From positions 1 to 15,704 of the forward strand of contig JABCZE010000006.1 of the NCBI GenBank assembly GCA_013289785.1: DNA of 15,704 nucleotides. The letters run 5' to 3'. The notes below the pieces were generated by a model. It searched no databases, was not told the DNA's origin, and saw nothing but the letters and a program-made list of their open reading frames with translations. Source of the DNA: Vulcanimicrobiota bacterium (GTDB lineage: Bacteria; Vulcanimicrobiota; Vulcanimicrobiia; Vulcanimicrobiales; Vulcanimicrobiaceae). How positions within the stretch are numbered: position 1 is the stretch's first letter; each line of letters begins with the position of its first letter. A program made the translations under genes and the position numbers. Positions 6,684-13,220 of this stretch are shown here, in pieces.

Positions 6684-7259
6684 ATGGCCGTTTGTACGCC
6701 TCTAACGTATACTTCCGTCACGTCCGCCCAATGGGCTTGCCTACAAGCTGCCTTCCAGAAGGCCGGCATCGACGTTAGCTCGGCGGATTCCGGCAGCGTT
6801 ACCGTGTCCTTAAATTGGGCTGGCGGCGCAACGCTCGCCTGGGACTATGCTTCGGCAACCTCGGTGCTCACGCTAACGTGGACGCAAGGCTCCCTCGAAA
6901 TGCCGTGTACTCAACTAAACTCGGGGTTGACCAGCATAATCAACGAGTCCGGCTGCTTAAAGCCGCCACCGCTAGGCAAATGCCCGAGTATAGTTTATCG
7001 CGGCGTCAGCACCGAAGCCTGGGCCTGCCTCCAAGCTGCGTTTCAGAGTCAAGGCATCGACGTAGCCGGCGATAGCGGCCACGTTCCGATGATGGATAAC
7101 CAGGCCTCTCTAAGCTGGGACTACTCTCCGCCGTGGATTCGATCAATGGTCACATTCCAATGCGATCGCCTCGGGAAGGACGTGCCGGCGTGCGCGGACC
7201 TGAACGCACAAATCCAAAACATCGTGACCGAATCGGGTTGTATCCCGAAGCGGCCGTAA
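6684..7259 (+). CDS. Unknown protein with two tandem copies of a Cys/Trp-containing domain
   Basis: I do not recognise a family. From the ATG at 6684 the product has 191 residues and consists of two similar halves with a period of about 96 residues. Half 1 runs from C4 through W17-A-C19-LQAAFQ, GID, LAWDY and IINESGC91. Half 2 runs from C100 through W113-A-C115-LQAAFQ, GID, LSWDY and IVTESGC186. Four cysteines are conserved in register (4/100, 19/115, 75/170, 91/186) with an extra C160. No signal peptide is evident, although the cysteine pattern would suit disulfides or metal binding. AGGAG (6674-6678), five bases before ATG 6684, decides the start; TTG 6645 and ATG 6657 are open alternatives with weaker sites. 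The gene converges on the oxidoreductase gene with 51 bases between stops. Reality of the gene is well supported by the internal repeat. Confidence 0.75.
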   Translation: MAVCTPLTYTSVTSAQWACLQAAFQKAGIDVSSADSGSVTVSLNWAGGATLAWDYASATSVLTLTWTQGSLEMPCTQLNSGLTSIINESGCLKPPPLGKCPSIVYRGVSTEAWACLQAAFQSQGIDVAGDSGHVPMMDNQASLSWDYSPPWIRSMVTFQCDRLGKDVPACADLNAQIQNIVTESGCIPKRP

Positions 7260-7310
7260 CTTCCGGCAGCTCTGTCAGCCAAGCGCGAACTTCGCCCAAT
7301 CGTCACCCGC

Positions 7311-8282
7311 TTAGGGTAATGCCGAACGTTTGGGCGGCCGGAGCGGTTCGGTGATCGTCGCGTCCAACGCGAGGACGATCTTGCCGCGGGCCCGGCGGCG
7401 CGCGAGTTCGACATACGCGTCGCGCAGCGAAACGAACGGATAGATAGCCGTCAACGGCATAACGATCTCACCCCACGCGATCAGGTTCGCGACGGACGCA
7501 AGAGTCTCACGCGACGCACCCGCCGACGATCCGTCCGCCTTGACGCCGTACTTCTCCGCAGCCGCAAAATCGATGATGGTGTTGACCCTCTCGCGCGGTA
7601 CGCCGAGCGTGACGGCGAGCTCGACGTAACCGCCGCCAAAGAGATCGATGAAGGCACCGAGGCCTTTCGGGGCGAGCTGCTGCAATCGCGCCGCAAGGCC
7701 ATCCCCGTACGCGACGGGCTCGACGCCGATGGAACGCAGAAACTCTGCGTTCTCGTTGCTCGCAATGCCGATGACGCGGGCGCCGGCGCGGCGCGCGAGC
7801 TGAACCGCGAGCGACCCCACGCCGCCCGCAGCGCCGCTGACGGCCACCACGTCGCCCGGCTTCAACGAGACCGCGCGGACGGCGCCGACGGCAGTCGTCG
7901 CGACGACGAACAAGCTTCCGGCGCGGAACCAATCGAGCGACGGCGGCTTCGGGATTAGTTGCGACGGGCTGCTCGCGATGTATTCAGCCTGCGCCGCGCG
8001 CCGCTCCGTCCAGCCGAGCACCTCGTCGCCGGCCGCGAACCCCGTGACGCCCGCGCCGATAGAATCGATATGCCCCGCGAAATCTGCGCCTTGCCCGAAG
8101 GGGAAGTCCATCGGAAACACATCCCTCAGCAGACCTTCCCGAATCGAAATCTCGCCCGGGTTTGTGCCTGCGGCGACCACGCGCACTACGATCTCGCCCG
8201 CGTGCGGTTCGGGCTTGGGGACATCGACGATCCTGAGTTGGTCGACTCCGCCGTACGCGGAGAGCTGAACGGCTTTTGGCAT
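7311..8282 (-). CDS. NADPH:quinone oxidoreductase-type enzyme (MDR superfamily, zinc-independent)
   Basis: From the ATG at 8282 the product has 323 residues. An N-terminal GroES-like part starts MPKAVQLSAYGG and includes GADFAGHIDSIGAGV (about 65-79), typical of the quinone-oxidoreductase branch. The Rossmann part has a dinucleotide-binding loop G150-A-A-G-G-V-G156 followed by SLAVQLARRAGARVIG. The zinc-ligand cysteines of alcohol dehydrogenases are absent, so a zinc-free NAD(P)H-dependent reductase of quinones or enones is expected, in the cytoplasm. A GTG at 8327 would add 15 residues, but family alignments normally start at MPKAV. Neither start has a good Shine-Dalgarno, so the start is uncertain. 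The gene diverges from the SnoaL-like/DUF427 pair across 150 bases with an AT-rich centre (8369-8390). Specific substrate unknown. Confidence 0.88.
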   Translation of the reverse strand: MPKAVQLSAYGGVDQLRIVDVPKPEPHAGEIVVRVVAAGTNPGEISIREGLLRDVFPMDFPFGQGADFAGHIDSIGAGVTGFAAGDEVLGWTERRAAQAEYIASSPSQLIPKPPSLDWFRAGSLFVVATTAVGAVRAVSLKPGDVVAVSGAAGGVGSLAVQLARRAGARVIGIASNENAEFLRSIGVEPVAYGDGLAARLQQLAPKGLGAFIDLFGGGYVELAVTLGVPRERVNTIIDFAAAEKYGVKADGSSAGASRETLASVANLIAWGEIVMPLTAIYPFVSLRDAYVELARRRARGKIVLALDATITEPLRPPKRSALP

Positions 8283-8346
8283 GCTACTGAGCGTTTCTCG
8301 CGCGCGCAGAACGCGCCCTTTAGACACGCGCTTGGGTACGACGCGT

Positions 8347-8374
8347 TTGGCGTCCAGGAGATCGGCCGTATTAT
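8347..8374 (+). promoter_or_regulatory. Candidate promoter for the SnoaL-like/DUF427 pair
   Basis: TTGGCG (8347-8352), a 16-base spacer, then TATTAT (8369-8374), in the only AT-rich part of this divergent region. The start of transcription would be near 8381, about 50 bases before the ATG at 8433. The same AT-rich segment could also serve the divergent oxidoreductase gene. Confidence 0.45.
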
Positions 8375-8432
8375 TAAATAAAGATCATAACCTAGCCGCG
8401 GTGACACTCGAAAAAACCTGGAGGGCGAAACG

Positions 8433-8858
8433 ATGACCGAAACCACAGAAAGCACAAATAAGGCGCTCGTGCTCGAAGCCTTTGACACGCTGTTCAATAA
8501 ACGGGACTACGTCGTGGCCGAGAGGTTCTGGTCGCCGAACTACATCCAGCATAGCGCGCACATTCCGCCCGGACGTGAGGGCTTATTCAGCCTGGTCAAG
8601 GGTCTGCCGCCTACGTTGAAATACGAGAATGGCATGATCCTCGCTGAGGGCGACAAGCTGATGTTGCACGGCCGGTTTAGCGGCATTGGTCAACCCGCAA
8701 ACTGGATTACGCTCGACATCGTTCGCATCGAAGACGGGCGTCTTGCCGAGCACTGGGACGTCATAGAGGACGAAGCTACGCGCGAAACGTCCGTGAGTGG
8801 GTTGCCGATGTTCGGCGCAACGTTCCCCGAGGAATTAATACGTCATGAAAGCCGTTAA
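8433..8858 (+). CDS. SnoaL-like / NTF2-fold protein
   Basis: This 141-residue protein has the pattern of SnoaL-like (NTF2-fold) proteins: an N-terminal helix (NKALVLEAFDTLFNKRDY), FWSPNYIQHSAHIPPGREG with the conserved Tyr-x-Gln-His, then alternating strands (MILAEGDKLMLHGRFSG, WITLDIVRIEDGRLAEHWDVIED). In COG4922-type relatives this His and the C-terminal EHWDV line a small pocket and aldol or cyclase chemistry has been suggested, but most members are uncharacterised. No signal peptide. GGAGGG seven bases upstream supports the ATG at 8433. The stop overlaps the following DUF427 gene by 14 bases, so the two are almost surely translated from one mRNA. The divergent oxidoreductase suggests a shared small-molecule or stress role (inference). 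Confidence 0.85.
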   Translation: MTETTESTNKALVLEAFDTLFNKRDYVVAERFWSPNYIQHSAHIPPGREGLFSLVKGLPPTLKYENGMILAEGDKLMLHGRFSGIGQPANWITLDIVRIEDGRLAEHWDVIEDEATRETSVSGLPMFGATFPEELIRHESR

Positions 8859-9222
8859 AATCCCAAACTCCCAGCATCCCATTGCAATAGAGCGCAGCGG
8901 ATCGCGCGTTCTGGTCACCGTCGCCGGTCGCGTTGTTGCCGACACGACGCGTGCTTTGACGCTGCGCGAGAGCGACTATTCACCCGTCCTGTACGTTCCG
9001 CGCGAGGACGTCGACATGTCGCTGCTGCAGCGAAGCGACAACCAAAGCTACTGCCCGTACAAGGGCGACGCCGCCTATTACAGCATCTCGATTGGCGGCG
9101 ATCGCGGAAAGAACGCGGTATGGACGTACGAGGCGCCGTACGAAGCCGTCGCCGAAATCAAAGATCACCTGGCATTCTATCCGGACCGGGTGGACTCGAT
9201 CGAAGAAACCCCTCTAGGCTGA
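8845..9222 (+). CDS. DUF427 domain protein
   Basis: The 125-residue product matches the DUF427 family (PF04248) over its whole length: the V-x-G-x-VVADT strand near residue 28, LRE and PVLYVPREDV (47-56), C70-P-Y-K-G-D with AAYYSI, and W93-T-Y-E-x-PYEAV-x-E-I-K-D-x-LAFY-x-DRVD at the C-terminus. No biochemical function is established for the family; a small all-beta fold with a conserved Cys/Trp/Glu pocket is typical. It is cytoplasmic, with no signal. The start ATG lies inside the end of the SnoaL-like gene, indicating translational coupling. A 6-bp inverted repeat follows the stop. Confidence 0.88.
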   Translation: MKAVKIPNSQHPIAIERSGSRVLVTVAGRVVADTTRALTLRESDYSPVLYVPREDVDMSLLQRSDNQSYCPYKGDAAYYSISIGGDRGKNAVWTYEAPYEAVAEIKDHLAFYPDRVDSIEETPLG

Positions 9223-9229
9223 TGTAATC

Positions 9230-9248
9230 GTTCGCGATTGCGGCGAAC
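9230..9248 (+). terminator. Possible hairpin after the DUF427 gene
   Basis: GTTCGC (9230-9235) and GCGAAC (9243-9248) can form a 6-bp stem with a 7-base loop, starting eight bases after the DUF427 stop. No T-run follows, so it is at best an atypical terminator. Confidence 0.3.
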
Positions 9249-9250
9249 CT

Positions 9251-9367
9251 GGCTACCGCTCTTCGCTCCTCTCGCGCAACGCGTTCTCGATTGCACGCGG
9301 AAGATTCTTAAGCTCTTGCAGCCAGCAATGCGTCGGATTCGTCGGGGGCGTACGCCTCGCAGTCGCG
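9251..9367 (-). pseudogene. Decayed 3' fragment of a GAF membrane-protein paralogue
   Basis: Positions 9251-9322 align with 10846-10917 over 72 bases with four differences. Positions 9323-9367 align with 11010-11054 over 45 bases with five differences. The 92 bases lying between these blocks in the intact copy are missing here, which breaks the frame. On the minus strand the fragment still encodes YAPDESDALL, then in another frame LQELKNLPRAIENALRERSEE followed by a TAG stop. Most differences in the last segment are synonymous, so the two copies likely diverged as functional genes before this one decayed. It lies between the DUF427 and GloVer genes. Confidence 0.8.
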
Positions 9368-9411
9368 TGACCGATGACAGCCACGCCGGTGCGAGACGCA
9401 AATTACTCAAA

Positions 9412-10710
9412 CTAAGGAACCAGCTTGAAGACGGTTCCACAACCTTTCGGAAAGCCACTGATGGGTTTGCACGCCGTGCCACCACCACCGACGACCGTAG
9501 TGCCGTAGAGGGCGCTGCTAACGTTGGTGAGACCATTTCCCGGATACGCGCCGTCCGAGCCGCCGTTGAAGCTGTAGAGAACGCTTTCCGCGCCGGTCAC
9601 GCTATTCACGGCATAGACGGTTCCGTCGCCGCCGGCACCACCAGTTGTCGTTGCTCCGTAAAGCTCGCCGCCAACGTCGATTGAGCTCGTCGGGTATCCG
9701 CCGTCCGCGCCGCCTTTGAAGCGGTAGAGGACCTTTTCCGCACCTGTGGAGCGATTCACCTTGAAGACGGTCCCGCAGTTGCAACTTGCACCACCATTGT
9801 TCGTTGCGCCATAGATCGCGCCGCTCACGTCGACCACCGAATACGGGAACGCGCCGTCCGCGCCGCCTTTAAAGCTGTAGAGAACGCGTTCTGCCCCAGA
9901 CATGCTCGCCGTGAAGACGGTTCCGCATCCCGGCTTACTGCTACCGCACCCCGAGCCGCCACCAGCGGTCGTCGTGCCGTAGAGCGTACCGTTCACCTCG
10001 ATCGGACCATATGCGGGGTATGCGCCGTCCGCGCCGCCCGTGAAGTTGTAGAGCACGCTTTCCGCACCAGTGGAACTATTCATCGCGAACAGAGTTCCGA
10101 AGTCGCTTGGCACATCACCGCCGTGGGTTGCGCCGTAAAGGGTGCCGTTCACATCGATCATCGAATCCGGACTTGCGCCGTCAGTACTGCCCTTGAACCT
10201 GTAGACGACGCGGTATCCCTTTCCGGACGGGCCTGCCTTGAAGACAGTCCCGCACCCGCCGCCGCCGCATCCCGAACCACCACCGGCGGAGGTCGTGCCG
10301 TAGAGCACGCCGTTCACATCGATTACGCCCACGGGGCTTGCGCCGTCCGCGCCGCCCTTGAATCGATAAAGAACGCGGTACCCTTTGCCGGATAAGTCCA
10401 CCATGAAGAGGGTCCCGCACCCACTGCCGGCGCACCCCGAGCCACCGCCGTACACCGTGGTGCCGTAAAGCGCGCCTGTAACGTCGAGCAGCACCGCCGC
10501 CGGATTTGCGCCGTCTTTGCCACCTTTGAAGGGGTAGAGGATCTGTTCCGCGCCGGACGTGCTCGGTTGTCGCGCGAACGACCGCTGCGAAGCCGCCGGC
10601 GGTGGAGCGAACGATGTAGGCGTCGAGTTACCGTTACCGGCACCGCCGCACGCAGCTACGAGCGCCGCACTAAAACACGCGCCGATTACCTTGGCTAGAC
10701 TTCTGTCCAT
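9412..10710 (-). CDS. GloVer-type (TIGR03803) tandem-repeat lipoprotein
   Basis: The 432-residue product begins with a lipoprotein signal ending LVAAC (Cys21) and a low-complexity Ser/Pro linker to about residue 50. It then consists of seven repeats of about 52 residues, each of the form VLYxFKGGADGAxP, (I/V)DVNGxLYGTTxxGG, GTVF. This is the TIGR03803 repeat, thought to form beta-propeller blades; seven copies suit one closed propeller on the outer face of a membrane. Function of the family is unknown. In five of seven repeats (1, 2, 4, 5, 7) two cysteines precede GTVF, which could form local disulfides. The Shine-Dalgarno is weak (AAGAA before ATG 10710), but the lipoprotein signal fixes the start. 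A TTGACA -35 element lies about 100 bases upstream. The gene sits between two related GAF-gene 3' ends. Confidence 0.9.
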   Translation of the reverse strand: MDRSLAKVIGACFSAALVAACGGAGNGNSTPTSFAPPPAASQRSFARQPSTSGAEQILYPFKGGKDGANPAAVLLDVTGALYGTTVYGGGSGCAGSGCGTLFMVDLSGKGYRVLYRFKGGADGASPVGVIDVNGVLYGTTSAGGGSGCGGGGCGTVFKAGPSGKGYRVVYRFKGSTDGASPDSMIDVNGTLYGATHGGDVPSDFGTLFAMNSSTGAESVLYNFTGGADGAYPAYGPIEVNGTLYGTTTAGGGSGCGSSKPGCGTVFTASMSGAERVLYSFKGGADGAFPYSVVDVSGAIYGATNNGGASCNCGTVFKVNRSTGAEKVLYRFKGGADGGYPTSSIDVGGELYGATTTGGAGGDGTVYAVNSVTGAESVLYSFNGGSDGAYPGNGLTNVSSALYGTTVVGGGGTACKPISGFPKGCGTVFKLVP

Positions 10711-10789
10711 GGGTTCTTACTGCTTTCTAAGAGATGCTCGCGCACGCAAATGCAGGAGCCGAGCCAACAAACCCAGCTTCCTAATGCCA

Positions 10790-10818
10790 AAGATGCGCCT
10801 TCTTGCCAGCTATGTCAA
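10790..10818 (-). promoter_or_regulatory. Candidate promoter for the GloVer lipoprotein gene
   Basis: On the minus strand TTGACA (10818-10813) is a perfect -35 box, followed after 17 bases by CATCTT (10795-10790), a weak -10. It would place the start of transcription about 75 bases before the ATG at 10710. Confidence 0.4.
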
Positions 10819-10847
10819 CAGCCGTTCGCGTCAATCGCGGACTGTGG

Positions 10848-12419
10848 CTACCCCTCTTCGCTCCTCTCGCGTAGCGCGTTCTCGATTGCACGTGGAAGAT
10901 TCTTAAGCTCTTGCAGCATCAGGGCTTGCGTTTCTCGTGTCGACTCCAGAACGCCATTGCTTTGGCTCGAAAGGGTGTCCAACGCCGTCCCCACGCCGTG
11001 AGCGAGAGCCTGCAAGGCGTCGGACTCGTCGGGGGCATACGCCTCGCCGTCGCGCTTGGCACCACAGATGAGCGCGCCGAGAAGGTCGCCGCGTGAGATC
11101 ACGGGAAACGCAAACTCGCCGCGCAACTGCGCGAAGAGCGATAATGCCCGGATCGTTTTCGCTGACCTCCGGCCGTTGGCCGTCGCCAACAAAAGCGTAC
11201 GTCGCCGCGCCGTCGCGAACGAGGATCTCCGCATCTTTCGCAGTCGTATGTTCCTTCACAGCCTGCACGGTCCGATCCAGCAACGTGGATCGGTCAGAGA
11301 TGTACGCCGCCTCGTGCGCGAACCGGCGTAGCGCCGACTCATCCTCGTGCCGCTTGCGGAAAAAGACGCGGTCGACGAATCGCTCGACGTATCGATGAAT
11401 GTACCGCAGCGAGATGCCGAGACCGAGCGCCACGGCCATGCCGATGAAGACGCTTGTCGTGTGGGTGGTGCTGGTGAGCCAGGCGCTCGCAGCCCATTCG
11501 GCCAGAACGAATCCGCCAATCACGATTGCCGAAACGATCGTGAAGACGGTCGCGCGGTTCAAGAAGAAGCCGACGTCGATCAGCCGGCGGCTCAGTGCCG
11601 CGTACGTCAGCGCAACCGGAGCGGCGAGTAAAACCAGGATGCTCACGAGACCAACTAACGGCGCTGTTGCGACCAAACCTACGACGAAAAAGAAAAAAAT
11701 GCGGCAAGTGGTACGAGCGTCCATATCGCTCGCTGTCGCTCAACCCCGCCGGATGCGGCGATAGCGAGGAGACCGCAGAGGACTGCCATCAGGACCGCGG
11801 CGCCAACGGAAACTAACCCTGCGCTCCCCTCAACGAACGGAATCGGGTCGAACCGCAAAGTGACAACTCCGGCGGTCCCAACCAAAGAGATCGCGACGTA
11901 GGTGGCAAGTAAAGTGTAACATAGCCACTCTGTGATACGACGAAGCCGCGAGAGTGGCTGGGCGAAGCCGCTCGCGCACGTCGCCAAGAACGCCACCGAC
12001 AACGGTCCAACCACGCTGGCGGATATGTTCTGAAAGACATACGACCACGCCCAGGGCGTCGCGAAACCGATCAGGGCGCCGGTAAAAACAAAGGTCGCGA
12101 TCCACAGCGATAGCAGTCGCATCTGGGGTAGATCGGCGCCACGCCACGCGATCAGAATTGCAAACAGCAGAAGCCAGAGAGCCGCGAATGTGAAGAGCCA
12201 GAAGTTCCACGTAAGTCTTGGCGGGTGCGGTACGACCGTAAGTTTCTCTTGCAGCGAACCCCGCTGCACCGAAAGGATGACGTATCGGGCTTGGTGTACG
12301 CCTAGAGGAGCGTCGCGCTCGACGTTTCCGCACTCGACGTCGGCGACGCGACGTTCTTGCGCTTTTTGCTTGGACTCCGCACACCGGGCCGCCGGACCGT
12401 CAGGGTCGTCGGTGCCCAC
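10848..12419 (-). pseudogene. Multi-pass membrane GAF-domain sensor gene with two frame breaks
   Basis: Three minus-strand frames join into one protein of about 520 residues. Segment 1 (12419 to about 11693, GTG start) has an odd N-terminus, then LTVVPHPPRLTW and about five membrane segments, from FWLFTFAALWLLLFAILIAW onward. At T7 (plus-strand A7, 11693-11699) the frame must change to continue as FFFFVVGLVATAPLVG; segment 2 adds about three membrane segments, HRYVERFVDRVFFRKRHEDE and the first half of a GAF-like domain. Near 11131-11148 the frame changes again to FAQLRGEFAFPVISRGDLLGALICG, ending LRERSEEG and TAG at 10848-10850. No histidine-kinase catalytic domain is present. N-terminal PDZ-like sequence expected from relatives seems garbled, perhaps a third lesion. 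A related fragment lies at 9251-9367. A sequencing error could explain the homopolymer break but less easily all lesions. Confidence 0.72.
11687..11699 (-). other. Homopolymer tract at frame break (T7-C-T5 on coding strand)
   Basis: On the coding (minus) strand, GCA is followed by seven T, one C and five T. Continuing in frame gives a stop six codons after GCA. One additional T would restore a perfect hydrophobic membrane segment and the rest of the gene. Such tracts are prone to transcriptional slippage, replication slippage and sequencing undercall. Confidence 0.7.
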
Positions 12420-12449
12420 GCGCGCTTAAAGCGTCTCCTGGAAGCGACC

Positions 12450-12466
12450 GGCCTGGGAGGCCTTTT
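12450..12466 (+). terminator. Small hairpin with T4 tail
   Basis: GGCCT (12450-12454), GGG, AGGCC (12458-12462), then TTTT. The 5-bp stem is short. It lies between divergent genes, where a plus-strand terminator has no obvious upstream gene to serve, so it may be incidental or block read-through. Confidence 0.3.
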
Positions 12467-12514
12467 CTCCTAGCGAACGGCCTCCTGCTATGAATCCAAG
12501 CATGCGGCAGTGTG

Positions 12515-12544
12515 TTGCGAGTTACTCATTGCCGGCGGTATGAT
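12515..12544 (+). promoter_or_regulatory. Sigma70-type promoter for the DUF6582/DUF305/propeller cluster
   Basis: TTGCGA (12515-12520), an 18-base spacer and TATGAT (12539-12544). Initiation would be near 12551, 64 bases before the ATG at 12615. The inverted repeat GCATG-CC-CATGC (12545-12556) lies directly on the predicted start and could be an operator; no regulator gene is in the window. Confidence 0.55.
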
Positions 12545-12614
12545 GCATGCCCATGCTCGCTCGAGTTGCAGAACAGGCGCGCGGGAAGGAAGCGTTTGCG
12601 AAGGGAGTCGTCAC

Positions 12615-12884
12615 ATGAACGCCACTTGGGAACCGCATGAAAAGCACGGCCAACTTACAATGAAGAGCGATCTGCCCGACAGCGTCTTCGCTTTCCCGAA
12701 GGAGCGCAAAGAGCCGCTGACCGACGCGGAGCACGTGCGCAACGCCGTCGCTCGATTCGATCAAGTCATTGGCGTCACGGACGAAGAGCGCGCGCTCGCC
12801 TTCGCCAACATCGAACAGGCTGCAAACTACTACGGCGTCGACCTATCTGAAACGTCATGGCGGCAGCTTGGCGTTCATCCGTAG
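12615..12884 (+). CDS. Small DUF6582-like protein
   Basis: The 89-residue product contains SDLPDSVFAFPKERKEPLTD followed by AEHVRNAVARFDQVIGVTDE, AFANIEQAANYYGVDLSE and a C-terminal WRQLG. This is the pattern of small helical proteins annotated DUF6582 (family number from memory). Members are short, cytoplasmic and of unknown function, and are sometimes found as a C-terminal module. AAGGGAG seven bases before ATG 12615 selects this start; the open frame extends upstream to 12510 without another good site, and an internal ATG at 12660 lacks one. It is the first gene behind the promoter at 12515-12544 and overlaps the likely start of the DUF305 gene. Confidence 0.75.
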   Translation: MNATWEPHEKHGQLTMKSDLPDSVFAFPKERKEPLTDAEHVRNAVARFDQVIGVTDEERALAFANIEQAANYYGVDLSETSWRQLGVHP

Positions 12885-13215
12885 CTGCATCGTTGCCTTG
12901 ATGGTGCTCGGCCTGCTCTCGGCGAGCGGAATCGCCGCAGGTAACGTAGCCGACGCGCCGTTCGTGGATCGCGTTAATGCCGCGATGTCGAAAATGATGG
13001 CCGGTATGGCGAGCGAGCCGACGGGCGACGCGGATAGAGACTTCGTCGCATGGATGGTTCCCCATCACCAGGGCGCGATAGAAGCGGCACAAGCCGAGCT
13101 GCTCTACGGGCACAACGTCAAACTGCGCCGGATCGCCCAAGAGATCGTCGTCACGCAGCAGCAGGAGATCGCGGCCATGCGTCTTGCGATCGGCCTACCG
13201 CTATCCAAAGAGTAA
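12868..13215 (+). CDS. Exported DUF305 protein (CopM-like)
   Basis: From the TTG at 12868 the product has 115 residues: a Sec signal peptide (MAFIRSC, then IVALMVLGLLSASGIAA), a Met-rich segment M40-SKMMAGM47, and a DUF305 domain with DFVAWMVPH66-H67-QGAIEAAQAEL, H82 and a final QQQEIAAMRLAIG helix. DUF305 proteins are periplasmic four-helix proteins; the cyanobacterial member CopM binds copper, and the His-His plus Met pattern here would suit Cu(I)/Cu(II) binding (inference). The start is uncertain: ATG 12901 gives a shorter protein with a weaker n-region, and neither has a clear Shine-Dalgarno. The TTG start overlaps the previous gene by 17 bases, suggesting coupling. The next gene starts five bases after the stop. 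Confidence 0.82.
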   Translation: MAFIRSCIVALMVLGLLSASGIAAGNVADAPFVDRVNAAMSKMMAGMASEPTGDADRDFVAWMVPHHQGAIEAAQAELLYGHNVKLRRIAQEIVVTQQQEIAAMRLAIGLPLSKE

Positions 13216-13220
13216 CCTCA

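Noticed and set aside
12510..12614. Upstream extension of the DUF6582-like frame
   Set aside because: It overlaps the predicted promoter and lacks a ribosome-binding site, whereas ATG 12615 has AAGGGAG.
13050..13220. Upstream extension of the YVTN propeller frame into the DUF305 gene
   Set aside because: The extension is Arg/Ala-rich shadow sequence; ATG 13221 starts a clean signal peptide five bases after the DUF305 stop.
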